A stretch of DNA of 64,000 nt from Conus ventricosus (lineage: Eukaryota > Mollusca > Gastropoda > Neogastropoda > Conidae). Location of the stretch: contig CM031595.1 in the NCBI GenBank assembly GCA_018398815.1, positions 50,855,489-50,919,488 of the forward strand, written 5' to 3'. Positions within the stretch are counted from its first letter, which is position 1. The number at the start of each line of letters is the position of its first letter. The position numbers and the translations under genes are program-made. Shown one piece after another: positions 12,795-51,999 of the stretch. The notes beneath the pieces are model-generated. The model made no database searches, was not told the origin of the DNA, and saw only the letters and a program-made list of their open reading frames with translations.

Positions 12795-14579
12795 GACTGG
12801 ACCATCACTCAAATCATGGCGATAGAAGGCAGGGAAGAATATGTGACAGGTGTTCATGTCTAAGTTTAAATGTACGCAAGTAGACAAACCTTAGTATGAT
12901 GGTGCGTTTTCAAGCATATCTGTGTATGTGTGTCAACATACACTCATGTTTAAGTGTGAGTATATGCTCAAGTATGTTGATTTATGTAAATCCAGCCAAG
13001 TGCCATTCATTCATATTCACTCTAAGTACACATGCAGCATTCCCCATAGACTTCAAGAGAGAAGATCAAAATAACACCCTGTCAATAAAAATGAGGATCT
13101 AATACTGAAAAGTGCAGGTCAATATAAAAAGACGCATTTAATCACTCGTTCACTTATTTCTATGCCCAACAATTCCAATCAATAATGTGTTATAGTGTGC
13201 CTTTTATAATGATTAGTGTTTGAGTGTACTGTTGAGGTTTGATCCAAGATCAATTGGGAGCATTGATATCCCTTGATTCGTAATGGAAAGCTCTGAACAT
13301 GCCTGCACCCTCTATCAACACAGGGCAGGCTTCCAAGGGCATGAAGGACTGCTCCCCACTGTTGGCTGGGGACAGTGCTTCTCTGGGTGCCACTGCTACC
13401 TCAGAGTGAATTTCTTCCTTCTAACACCATTATAGAGACCCAGCCTGCTTTGGTACATGTGACCACTGACTTCTCTGTACTTCCACACTGTGCTAGCAAC
13501 CATTTTTAATGTAAACAACTTCAGACATTAAGAGATTATATTTATTTGTTTGAAGTATCTTATATTTTAAAAACTAGATTATATTCATTTGTTTGAAGTA
13601 TTTTAAAGACAAAAAGTATGCATCTTTTGTCCAGCAAGGCTCTACTGATTTCATTTACATATGGGTGTTGTAACTGTGAGAAAGAATACCCTGGCAAATA
13701 TCTACACACACGTTCAGATGGAATTCTCTCTCAATAAAAGTGTGAAACATACACAAACAAATAATAAAATAACATAAAACTGGTGAATGAAAAAAGAAGC
13801 ATAACTGACTTGGCACTGGCAGCCTTCTACATTAAAAAAAAAAGAAGGTAAACACAGGTAAAGAAAGAAATGATGGAATGAAGACTGAAAAAAGGAGGAA
13901 ATCATACATTTAACTTAACCTGGTTCTGGGAGCTCCACACAAGGTTGTGCCTGGCACTAGCAGACACACACACAGAGTTCATGAGATTTGTTATTCCCTG
14001 CCTCAAATAGGTGCTGCATTCCTACAAGCGCTGCTTGTTTCTGGACAATATTTTTTTTTTCAGTTTTCTCTTTCTTTTTTTTTCTGTTCAAATTTTCTAA
14101 TTCAGTTTCTTCTGCAGAGTTTATGTCTGGACAATTTAATACTGAAGACTGCTGGAATGATCTTCTCATTAACAGAATAAAAACTACTGGATATTAAGGC
14201 AACTAAATGTTTTGGCAAAACAGCAAAGAAGGCAGACCGGCCTTCCCTAAACAATGAGAGAATATCTAAACTTACATAAATAAACCAATAGACTAGGAAC
14301 AGGAACTACATGTTTATTTCATGACAAATGCTAAGTTTTAGTAGTTGTCTCAATTAGTTAACAACTGACTCACATCTCTGTGACTGATAGACATGTGTTT
14401 CCTAAAATCTGCACACCATGTACCAATTTCATTTTTTGTAACTTTTTCTAAAGTTTCAGACACCATCTTCTTTAAAAATGATTCGCTGATTTTGCAGTCA
14501 CCTTTCTGAGCTTGTTAACGAAGAAAGCACTGACTTAATCTTTTTTCACTTGGCAACTGACACAAAAGGGTTCTCAAGG

Positions 14580-14612
14580 GGGGTGGGGGGGGGGGGGGGG
14601 GGGGGGGGGGGA
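14580..14612. repeat. Poly-G tract
   Basis: A nearly pure G run of about 30 bases. Its exact length is unlikely to be reliable. Confidence 0.9.
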
Positions 14613-17220
14613 GCAGTGGCTTACAACTGCAGTGCAAGCCACTTACAACTTCCTTAAACTAATCAGCATTCAGTATTTAAGTAGCAGAAAGGGGGTCTGT
14701 TTTCTAAATTTTGATAGCCAAACTCAGACAGTTACAAACTGATCAACTAATCTGGTGAGTTTGAAATGTCTGTGTGTCATCGCGACCCTCTTCTTTGTTT
14801 GTTTGTTTTCTTTCAAATGTTCTGCCAAAATCTTAAATATGTGCATAACAAGCACGCAGTTGTTTTATCAGGGACACTTGTATTCCTGCAGCATTCTTAC
14901 ATCTCAATTCTCATGAAAGACTTTCAACTACACTCCTATTCACTTTCAACTACACACCTATTCAGTAGATACAAGATCTATAAACTGATGACCACATACA
15001 ATTTGAAAACTTTCAAATCATTCACTCTCCCCTCTCCCTCCACTCTCCCTCTCCCTCCACACAACCCTCCCTCCCTGGAAACATTTCCAATAAGCATGGC
15101 TTTGAATTGATACTGTTTGAAAGAAGAAAAAAAAAAAGGTTGAAAACAGAACACCCAACATTCAAAACTGAATCAAAATTGATGTACTTGTGTGTCCTGG
15201 CTATCCCAATACAGAAGACAAAACCACAGAATTTGCTATTCTAACCTCGTAGTCATATAATAATATTATGCAACTTGAAAAGAATTATCATGATAAGGCT
15301 GATGTAAAAATCTGTTACTAGGAATGCGAAAGATGTATGGATCACAACCTCGTGTGACAATGAGAACAGGATCACATTTGATATTTGAGGGAAGAATTGG
15401 TCACTGACATTTGTTTTCTTCCACGGCCAACTTGCTCCATTATTACACTGGAACTTCAGCAGCCTGGGCTGAAAGATGCTTGACCTGGTGGTGAATTTAT
15501 CTAAAAGATGAAACATGTGTACAAAAGGCAAAGGGGATGCTAAGGGGATGAACAGGGATTGGATAACTGCAGGTGAATCTGAAGGTGCTGAGAGACATGA
15601 CACATGAACTGATAACTAGATGCTACAGGCAATAATAAATTCAAACTACCTGTTCAGCTGGAGTCATTCTATGAACAATTTTCCCACTGAATCATCTACA
15701 TTTGCTACAAATTACATATGGTTTTTGTTGATTTTACTCCATTCAGGTGCTATTCTTTTTGGCAATTGCAACCTACAAGACTGAACAAAACATGTACATT
15801 ACAGGCAGTTTATCTGCATGTTATTACATATTAATTATCATAATTATACTTGTTACTCCCTTACTAACGCAGCATAACTTGTTATTCAAAAACAATGTAC
15901 ATTTTCACTTTTTTTTTTCAGGGTAAATGAGATTACAACAATTTGATGTCAACTTTACAATGCATTCAACACAAAAAATCACAGTCAAATGAATCAAACA
16001 TGGCAGACATTAGCATGTTAATAGCATATCTAGCTAATGCCTATTTAACAGACAAGATTTGCCGATGACAACTTAAACAGACTTACTATACAGAATAACT
16101 AATAATCTTTTGCTGAAATACTGTCAATCATCCTCTGTATCAGTTGTAGTATCTTCCCATTCAATCGATACTAGACAAAAAATATCAACAAAAAAAAAAC
16201 CCTACATCAAAATCTAAGTCGCAGAAATTGAAGAAGACAGAAACTACTGAATAGATGCCAGCCTACACTGTCACTCTGTGGACAGTGCAGCCCAAGTTGA
16301 ACAAACCCATCAACAAAAACAGAAAGAAAGAGGAATCAGTAGGCCATAACAACTGGTGCTTCAGTATTCTGTGCACATTTCTACCTTCTGCTTCAGTGCA
16401 GGCTGTGCAGATGAGATTCTGTTCTGCAAAAACAAGTGCAAACATTTCACTCGGTCAAAATGCACCAAGTGGGTAAAAACCCTATTCAACTGGTGGCCCA
16501 TCTTATTCCACAGGCAATCTATTTCTCTGAATAATCATACGCAAGTTGTACCAGTTTGAAATCACAACGAAGGACTAACATAGATTCAAATCAATTCACA
16601 ACTACAAAGACCATAATGTTCAAGTATGAAGATGGTAATTATCAATCATGAAGTTTATAATAATCAAATATGAAGATTATAATAACCAAAGAACATGAGT
16701 CAGCATCTCCATTTCAGGTGGCTACGAAACAAAGCAAAACTGATAAAAATGTGACTGCGTCCCAATCACCTGTTGCATGATCACATATACACAGTCAAAA
16801 AATCTACCAGGCATCATCATACACACTCCCAAGTACCATCCTGTTCTGCTATTCAGGCTCCTGCTATGTGCACTGTCAAGAACGACGATATGGTTTTCAT
16901 CACATGTCGGGGCTTCACCTCTCACCATTTACAGGCTCTATAAGCCATGTTCTAGTCTGAAAGACAACATATACATCACCCCTCCGACCCAAACGTCTTC
17001 TAAGCGTTTCATAAGTCACTTAGTACTTTTATCACACACAGTCTTTGCCTTCAGATTCACGATGCTTCCATCTTTTTGTTGATAACAGAAGTGGTTCATG
17101 CCCCCTCTGTGCCTAGTAAACTTGGTGTAAGTGGATGTCTATGTACATAATTATGTTCATCATGGTGACACTAGACATCTACGTCTCTACCACACTGAGT
17201 GACTACACAAGCAGCCATGT

Positions 17221-44343
<27,123 letters not shown>

Positions 44344-44897
44344 CTGTGATTTAAAACTTGTTTCAGTTTGTTGCTGCCAGTATTAACATGCATATTCAAG
44401 TGTGTTTGGTGGGAGTGAGGGTGGACAGTCAATTGACTTTTTTTTGTCAAGCTCTACTCTCATCAGAATGAGGTTGCATATAAATCTTCATTATCATTAT
44501 TATAACTATTATCACCACTACTGTCATTTGTGTTTGTGCATTGGTTTATGTACTGCATTGCACTCTTTCGCTACTGTTTCACCATACGACAATGGGATTC
44601 ATGTCTAAGTTACGTTTGCAGTCTCTCATTCTTTCTGAATACAGGCTGGTATTTCCCCTCCCGTGAGCAGAGCTGCCAACCCCAAAATTTCTTCCCAGTA
44701 CTATTCCTGGCTTTTCACAGTATTTTTCACCATCTGACAGTATTTTCCGACCAGAATTAAATTTCACGCGGCGTTTTGATTTCTTTTTTAACCAACTTAT
44801 TTTGTATGCACTTTTCTTTTTATAATTAATAGTGATTAAAAACTATTAGCATAAGAGATTGATCAAGACTTACTCTTTGACAATAACATACAATTGA

Positions 44898-44997
44898 NNN
44901 NNNNNNNNNNNNNNNNNNNNNNNNNNNNNNNNNNNNNNNNNNNNNNNNNNNNNNNNNNNNNNNNNNNNNNNNNNNNNNNNNNNNNNNNNNNNNNNNN
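44898..44997. other. Assembly gap (100 N)
   Basis: Exactly 100 undetermined bases, a usual placeholder for a scaffold join of unknown size. Adjacency across it is not proven. Confidence 0.98.
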
Positions 44998-45164
44998 GGC
45001 AACGGGCTGCTGGGCATTCATTGAGAACAGAGAAAAGAAAATTGTGCTGACTATCAGTTCATTCCGATCCATAATAATCCGCCATTCATTTCCCCCATCC
45101 CCTCAGCCTGTGTCATTGTCTGAAAACCAAGATGATTTGATCACCAAGTCAGAGTGTTTACACA

Positions 45165-45165
<1 letters not shown>

Positions 45166-45235
<70 letters not shown>

Positions 45236-45275
45236 TGCACGTGTGTGTGTATGTGTGTTGTTGTGTTGTGTTGTG

Positions 45276-45337
<62 letters not shown>
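45166..45337. repeat. Long (TG)n microsatellite, two blocks
   Basis: Two long TG blocks are separated by a short TTG/CACG interruption (about 45232-45280). Confidence 0.95.
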
Positions 45338-45746
45338 ATGCAATGCAAAATAGTTTTGCAACGCACTCTTGTTTACCAATTCTATTAGCTATCTGATTAA
45401 CATTTCCTTGCAGTAATATTACACTGAATGAACAAAAATTATTGCTCAGTTGGAAGCCGAATAAAAGCATAAGGGTGTGCATTTATATTAGTTCCTACAC
45501 AATCATGTGAATTCCAGGAAGGTTTTAAAGTGCATTACCCAAGGTGGAAATTTGAGAGGAAAAAGAAGAAAAGAAAATGAATAGCATGAAAATCATTGTT
45601 GAGCGAATTGCCTGCCAAATGAACACAACAATCACAAATATCATGAGCATCGATCTGCTGTTGTTTGTCCTGCCGGACTAAAAGAAGAAAAAAGAGATGG
45701 GGGGGGGGGGGGGGGAGGAATAAGATGGAAGAAGGCATTAACCGGA

Positions 45747-46276
45747 GCCGGAATAGCTCAGTTGGTAGAGCGCCGGACTCGTAATCTTGGTGATCCTGGG
45801 GTTGCGGGTTCGAACCTCCGCCGGGGCGTTTCGGTACAGGGAGATTTTTCCCTCGGAGTTAACATTGGTTCTGACTCCATTTCCCACACAGTCCTTCGAA
45901 TGAGACTATAAACCGAGGTTCCGTGTGTGAACGCACGCATAACATCTTGCACACACGTAAAATCCCATCGCCAACTTTCGGAAGAGAAGGCCAGTTTGGC
46001 CGTTGGTATGGATGACACGTTACACATAGCATGCACCCTGCGTGAGAAATGGAAAGAATGAAGGAAGTAAGGAAAATGAATGATCAATATTGAACGATAC
46101 TGACTGGATGACACGGGAAACGACTGAATGAAGCGCCAGCTGGCAGCTCTTCAGTCGGCACTACCCAGGTAGGCAGCCCGTTGTGTAAACGAGTGTGGAT
46201 TGTAAAGCGCTTAGAGCTTGGTCTCTAGCCGAGAATAGGCGCTATATAAGTATTAATTATTATTATTATTATTAAA
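45747..46276 (+). mobile_element. tRNA-derived SINE with ATT-repeat tail
   Basis: The head is tRNA-like, with an A box TAGCTCAGTTGG (45754-45765) and B box GGTTCGAACC (45807-45816). A body of about 400 bp ends in AAGCGCTTAGAGC and GGCGCTATATAAGTATT and then (ATT)n. This tail type is shared with LINE 3' ends, presumably for trans-mobilisation (inference). It is not a functional tRNA because the acceptor stem and 3' end are absent. Confidence 0.85.
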
Positions 46277-46539
46277 GATCAAGTTCTTTACTGCCACCAG
46301 ACGCAAAACGGATGTCATGTGTACTATTAGCCGATCCATTTGTTCGCGCAGTCGTTTTGTTGAGAAATTTTTCAGAAGATCACAGTTGGATGTGGTAACG
46401 GCAGTCCACCCTTAGAGCACCACCTATCATTCTGTGCTATTCTCAACATTACGAGAGAGAAAAAAATCACGATGAACAGATTCCCCACGAGGCTGCCAGG
46501 AAAGGCAGAAAAAGGGACATGAAAAGTCACACAAAAATA

Positions 46540-46692
46540 CTTACAAAACGTAATTCATCACTAAAATCAAAGGACATATTTCAGCCCATGCTTGAGGCTC
46601 AAGAACAGTAGAGAGAAAGTGACTTAGATAGAGAAACATGAGACAGGGCACTGAAGGGAAGCAGTCAGTTTGAGCAGGAAGGTGACTTAAAA
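46540..46692. repeat. Minisatellite of about 63 bp, left part (split by a Harbinger element)
   Basis: The unit contains AACATGAGACAGGGCACTGA, AGGGAAGCAGTCAGTTTGAG and CAGGAAGGTGACTTA. The block just left of the transposon is repeated almost exactly to its right (48922-48980). Confidence 0.85.
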
Positions 46693-46965
46693 GGGTGTTT
46701 ACATATGCCGAAATAGCGCGACTCGGCGCGAGCTCACCGGGCAATAATGTTCACATATACAAATTACTCGGGTAATCCGAGCGCGCGCTGAGACCACCCA
46801 GTGAGGTAGTCTGAGCGCGGGCCGCGTTCTGTACACGTCACATCGGCACACACGTGCACCACGTGCATCTTTCCGCGCCTGCATTCCGGTGCCGAAGCGT
46901 GTAAAATAAAACAATGGCGACAGAATCGCACCGAGGTGTGCACTATTGTGTATAAAATTAAAGAA

Positions 46966-47455
46966 AAGGCCAGAAATTAAAATATAATTCTGATACCTTT
47001 CAATTTGTCTTCAGTTGTCAGTTTAAAAAATAATCACATTAAAAAGAAAAGAAATGCCAGAAATTAAAATATTATTCTGCAACTTTTCAATTTGTCTTCA
47101 GTTGTCAGTTTAAAAAATAATTACATTAAAAAGAAAAGAAATGCCAGAAATTAAAATATTATTCTGCAACTTTTCAATTTGTCTTCAGTTGTCAGTTTAA
47201 AAAATAATCACATTAAAAAGAAAAAAAAATGCCAGAAATTAAAATATAATTCTGCAACTTTTCAATTTGTCTTCAGTTGTCAGTTCAAAAAATAATCACA
47301 TTAAAAACAAAAGAAATGCCAGAAATTAAAATATTATTCTGCAACTTTTCAATTTGTCTTCAGTTGTCAGTTTAATGCCAGAAATTAAAATATTATTCTG
47401 CAACTTTTCAATTTTGTCTTCAGTTGTCAGTTTCAAAAGTAATAAAATGAAAAAG
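46966..47455. repeat. 85-bp tandem repeat inside the Harbinger element
   Basis: About six units contain GCCAGAAATTAAAATATTAT, AACTTTTCAATTTGTCTTCA and GTTGTCAGTTTAAAAAATAA. The fifth copy is shortened. It lies between the transposase 3' end and the terminal repeat. Confidence 0.93.
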
Positions 47456-47662
47456 TAATAGTCTCCTTTGCACTGTTCCGTGTTAATTGTTATACATGTA
47501 TTTACTGTTGATTGAAAAATTGACAAAATGTGTTTCTTATTTCCCTTGCTCTGCCTACAAACTGTCTGTCCTGAAATCTCGGCCTTGGTGGCTGTGGCAG
47601 TCTCCTATCTTGTCGCCTAACTTCTTGGAAGCCAATCTTCGAGGAAATTCTCTCTCCACATT

Positions 47663-48773
47663 TCACATACATTGTGCAACACGCAGCATTGCTAACACAA
47701 TAGTAGGTACGTTATCCATATCAGCTTCCATTCTCTTGATTAAAACTCGCCACCTGCCTTTCAGATGCCCAAATGCTTTCTCTACAACCATACGTGCCCT
47801 ACTAAGCCTGTAATTAAAATGCCTTTGTTGTTCTGTAATATTGGCTGTATTTCTAAAGGCTTTCATAAGATACTCAGTAAGAGGGTACGCAGGGTCTCCA
47901 ATTAACACTGTGGGGACCTCATCGTCTCCAGAAATAGCTCTTGGGCTTGTGGGGAATAAAGGGTTACCCTCTGCTGCCCTGACAAACACAGGAGAATTGT
48001 GGAATACACGGGCGTCATGACATCGCCCAGGCCACCCAACGTAAACATCAACGAATAAATATTGATGGTCTACAATGCACTGCGCATTTATTGAGTACCA
48101 GCCTTTCCGGTTGCAAAAATCGGTTCTACAATGCGTGGTGGTGTAATTGGAATCTGAGTGCCATCAATGGCTCCAATGCACTGTGGAAATCCCCACCTCT
48201 CTTGAAAACCGTTTATCACTTCTTGACACCGTTCTCCTTCTGGAAATCTAATCATTTCAGGCATTAGGTGATCGACAATTGCACAGGTCACACGGCGGAC
48301 AGCCACACAAAACAGTTGCCTTCGACACACCAAACACATTGCCCACTGTCTGTAGTCAGCTCCAGACGCTAAATGATACAACACAAGTGCAACTCTATGT
48401 AGTGGCTTACGCCATCGTGAGCGTTTGGCTTGAAGATGCGGTCGCAGACGTTCACACAACCACACAAATGTACCATGTGTCATTCTGAAATCTCTCAGCC
48501 ACTGCTCATCAGTGTACGTTTGTAGAACAATGCATTGCCACCAATCTTGAGATCGTGGAAACACACCAAAACACTTCTCGGTCGACGAAACTGGATAACC
48601 AGGAACATTGTTGCATAAAACATGCAAGCCATTCTTTGTTGCAGCATAAAAAACCTTCTCCGTCGATTTGCACTCTCCTGAAAAATAGCACTATTTCGCG
48701 CTCTACGTTGTCGTCTTCGATTCCTCATCCAAGTGTAGAGAAAGAAACACACGTGGCCCTTGGAAGCGGCCAT
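47663..48773 (-). pseudogene. HARBI1-like transposase (DDE_Tnp_4) with two or more frameshifts
   Basis: The start MAASKGHVCFF (48773) is followed by an Arg-rich segment, then in a second frame SRWRKPLHRVALVLYHLASG and GAIDGTQIPITPP with the first catalytic Asp. A third frame gives WPGRCHDARVF (second Asp), LIGDPAYPL and NYRLSRARMVVEKAFGHLKG with the catalytic Glu, ending VAQCM. Frame changes lie near 48610 and at a T run near 48115. The element's usual second (Myb-like) protein is not seen. Confidence 0.88.
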
Positions 48774-48908
48774 GTTCCATTCCGTAGGCGTTTCGGGTCA
48801 ACTTTCGCAGTCAGCGCGCTGGCGGCGGTGGCATATGTAAACACAACAACCGCGCCGCGCTCATACGTTCTCGGCCGCGGGATGGGCCCGCTACATATGT
48901 AAACAACC

Positions 48909-49560
48909 TAAATATTGATACAGAAACATGAGACAGGGCACTGAAGGGAAGCAGTCAGTTTGAGCAGGAAGGTGACTTAGATACACAGACACGAGACAAC
49001 ACACTCAGACACAAAAAAAGTCAATTTGAGCAGAACAGTGACTAAAATTCAGAAGGACTGAGACAGCATACTGAGAGAAAACAGCCAACTTGAGCAGGAA
49101 AGCGACTTACATGCATAAACATGAGACATGACACTGAAGGTGACCAGTCAATTTGAGCAGGAAGGTGACTTAAATACACAAATATGAGACAACACACTGT
49201 GGTGAAACAGTCTATCTGGGCAGGATAGTGACTTATATACACAAACATGAGACATCACACTGAGGGAGACAGTCAATTTGAGCAAAAGCGTCTTAGGTAC
49301 ACAAACTCAAGACAACACACTGAGGGAGTGGGGGGGGGGGGGGGGGGCAGTCAGTTTGAGCCGGAAAGTGACTTGGGAACACAAATATGAGACCACACAC
49401 TGAGGGGGAACAGTCAATTTGAGAAGGAAAGTATTTAGATAGACAAACACGAGACAACACACTGAGCCAACTTGAGCAGGAAAGTGACTTAAATACACAA
49501 ACCATGAGACACCGCACGGAAGGGGAACAGTCAAATTTGAGCAGGAAAGTGACTTACATA
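48909..49560. repeat. Minisatellite of about 63 bp, right part
   Basis: About ten diverged units contain AAACATGAGACA, ACACTGAGG, CAGTCAATTTGAGCAGGAAA and GTGACTTA. A poly-G run interrupts it at 49330-49346. Confidence 0.85.
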
Positions 49561-49837
49561 CACAAACCATGATACTCATTGAGATGAACAATTGGGTAGA
49601 AAAATATCAAGTGACAAAGTACATGTGTCATGACTGCAGGCGTAAGGAAGTTTAGAAATGAAAATGTTGAGAGCCTGAGCCACAAAAAAGCACAATAAAC
49701 ACTGCAGTAACAAGCCTTGGCCTGTTGATTTGTTGTTGTTGTTTTTTGGCGAGGAAAGACAAACAGACAATGTAGATAAATCAAAATCGGGGAGAAAAAT
49801 AAGTGTAAATAAACAAGTCCTCTAAGTGTGTGTATGA

Positions 49838-49838
49838 A

Positions 49839-49896
<58 letters not shown>

Positions 49897-49950
49897 TGCG
49901 TGCGTGCGTGCGCGCGCGCGCGCGCGTGCGTGCGTGCGTGCGTGCGTGCG

Positions 49951-49982
<32 letters not shown>

Positions 49983-49995
49983 TGCGTGCGTGTGT

Positions 49996-50030
<35 letters not shown>

Positions 50031-50086
50031 GTGTGCGTGTAAGTCGTGCGTGCGTGCGTGCGTGCGTGGGTGTGTGCGTGCGTGCA

Positions 50087-50118
<32 letters not shown>

Positions 50119-50275
50119 TGAGTGAGTGTGTGTGTGTGTGTGTGTGTGTTGTTGTTGTGTGTGTGTGTGTGTGTGCGTGTGCAAGTGCGTGCGTGTGCGT
50201 GTATGTGTGTGTGCCCGCGTGTGCGTGTATGTGTGTTTGCCCGCGCGCGCGCGCGCGCGTTCATGTGTGTGTGTA
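49838..50275. repeat. Alternating TG/CG purine-pyrimidine tract, about 440 bp
   Basis: TG blocks are mixed with (TGCG)n and pure (CG)n such as 49911-49926. Almost every dinucleotide alternates purine and pyrimidine. The open frames of Cys/Val/Arg or His/Thr/Ala repeats here are not genes. Confidence 0.95.
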
Positions 50276-50524
50276 CTACTGTGAATGAGATCCAAGACAA
50301 CACAACGAGGACTGCTCAACTTCGATTGATAAACATTTCAGGGTTTTGGGGTTGTTGTTGTTTTTCTTGACCCTCCAATTCTCTCCTCTGCCCCTTGCTT
50401 CTTCTGCCTGACCCCTTCCCTGTACCTCTCCCATCCCACCTCTCCTTCTTCCCCTCATGTACAAGCTGTACGAAGCGAGGTGTGGAGGAGAACAGAGGAA
50501 GACGGGGCAGACGACAGCACTCAC

Positions 50525-50760
50525 CTCCTCCAAAGCCACCAGGGGCATGTAGCAGCCGATGAGGAAAGTCGGCCATGGCCAGGGAGGCGATGTAGGCGTT
50601 CTTGGCACGCCTCAGGCTGGGCCGAATGGCGAAACATCACCACACCGTCCCGTTGGCCACCAAGGTCACCAAGGACACCGTCACCATGGGAACCGTGGCG
50701 GCCCACGTGACGAAGTAGTTGGTCACGTGGGTGGAAGAGCGGTTCAAGCCGAGTGAGTGT
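50525..50760 (-). pseudogene. Orphan exon of a rhodopsin-class GPCR (TM1 to TM2), with frame disruptions
   Basis: The - strand encodes LNRSSTHVTNYFVTWAATVP, a TM1 with the ANGTV asparagine, then IRPSLRRAKNAYIASLAMAD and IGCYMPLVALEE of TM2. The ADF word contains the conserved TM2 aspartate. A consensus donor GTGAGTGCTG follows GAG GAG at 50525. An in-frame TGA (50637-50639) and an extra base in the A run 50565-50567 break it. An N-glycosylation sequon (NRS) precedes TM1. No other GPCR exon is visible. It could be a real exon with sequencing errors or a pseudogene. Confidence 0.7.
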
Positions 50761-51092
50761 GAGACATGATTCGGAGGTGTGGGTTGTTTATTTTTATGTT
50801 GTTTTGTTCAATTTTGTTGGTTTTGGCTATGACTAAAGCATGACATCAGAGCAATTTTGAAAGAGATGATAGAAATGAGTGGCTGATAAAAAAATAAAAA
50901 AAGATGGAGCGGTGGTGTTCAGCACCGTTCGATGTCTGCGGGCTGCTGATTGGCCTTATCTTCATCATGGCTTTCAATTCCAGTGGCGGCGCTGTCTGAG
51001 TGGACACGACTGTGTACGAAAATGGATGAATGGTGTCCTCATCTGTCCTTCCCGTGTTCCCTGTGACAAGGAAACAAAAAAAAAAAAATGAA

Positions 51093-51610
51093 ATGACAGT
51101 GTCCCAAGTTATCTGTGACATGGAAACCAAACAGGAATGATATGGCAATGTCTCGACTTACATGAAAACGAAACAGGAGTGATATGGAAATGTTCCGACT
51201 TACATGAAAACGAAAACAGGAGTGATATGGAAATGCTCCGACTTCCCTGTGACATGGAAACCAAACAGGAATGATATGGTAATGTCCCCAGTTCTCTGTG
51301 GCATGGAAACCAAACAGGAATGATATGGTAATGTCCCGACTTACATGAAAACGAAACAGGAGTGATATGGAAAGGTTCCGACTTCCTGTGATGTGGAAAC
51401 CAAACAGGAATGATATGGCAATGTCCCGAGTTCTCTGTCACATGGAAACCAAGCAGGAATGATATGACAATGTCCCGACTTACATGGAAACGAAACAGGG
51501 ATGATTATGGCAATGTCCCGAGTTCTCTTTGACATCGAAACGAAACAGGAATGATATGGCAATGTCCGAGTTCTCTGTGACATGGAAACCAAACAGAAAT
51601 GATATGACAC
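51093..51610. repeat. Satellite array of about 47-58 bp units (first arm)
   Basis: The unit contains GTGACATGGAAACCAAACAG, GAATGATATGGCAATGTCCC and GAGTTCT. The array is interrupted by a SINE and a second repeat and resumes at 52555. Confidence 0.9.
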
Positions 51611-51986
51611 ACCAGCCGCCGTGGCGAAGTGGTTAGCGTCGCGGACTCCCGGCTGGGAGGTCGTGGGTTCGAATCCATCAGAGTCATGTGGGATTTTTCT
51701 GCTCGACCGGCTCCTACCCAGAGTTGAGTTTGCTGCGGACTCAGTTGGGAAGACTGGGACCACACAGTCGAGTTTCATCCACTTAATGGATGCGTTTCTG
51801 AGAGTGTTGCTCAAATTTCATGACCAACACTGCAGGTGCCTGTATCTCTCGGGCCTGGTTGACGCCAGGATATATTATGAAAGGAAGCGTAGAGTATGCC
51901 CTGTCATGTAGTCTCAGACCGAAATGGAAATCCGTTAGCATCATCTTAATCATCCTTATTCCCATTGATCAGCATTAAAAAAAAAA
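51611..51986 (+). mobile_element. Second tRNA-derived SINE
   Basis: The head has TGGCGAAGTGG (51622-51632) as A box and GGTTCGAATCC (51666-51676) as B box. The body ends with an A run (51977-51986). It differs from the SINE at 45747 but shares the GGGATTTTT and CCACACAGTC words in the body. It sits inside the satellite. Confidence 0.8.
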
Positions 51987-51999
51987 TGTCTGAAGTTCT

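Larger units (their letters stand above)
7433..17220. other. Downstream flank or 3' UTR of the WDFY3 gene; no other gene recognised
   Basis: The stretch is AT-rich and contains no conserved reading frame on either strand. On the - strand an AATAAA (seen as TTTATT at 7492-7497) is a candidate polyadenylation signal. If used by WDFY3 it would imply a 3' UTR of about 9.7 kb, which is unproven. Small tandem duplications and simple repeats are listed separately. Confidence 0.45.
46693..48908 (-). mobile_element. PIF/Harbinger DNA transposon
   Basis: The termini GGGTGTTTACATATG (46693) and, reversed, GGTTGTTTACATATG (ending 48908) differ at one of 15 positions. The transposase on the - strand occupies the right half. 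The target duplication is not clear: AAA precedes the left end and TAA follows the right. The element lies inside a 63-bp minisatellite. Confidence 0.88.

Noticed and set aside
44826..45388. Frames running through the N gap
   Set aside because: They include undetermined residues and TG repeat and have no support.
45747..45830. Possible tRNA gene
   Set aside because: A and B boxes are present, but there is no matching acceptor stem and the sequence continues into a SINE body.
49554..50319. Long His/Thr and Cys/Val frames in several phases
   Set aside because: They are translations of TG/CG microsatellites.
51611..51690. Possible tRNA gene
   Set aside because: tRNA-like head of a SINE with no closed cloverleaf and a poly-A end.
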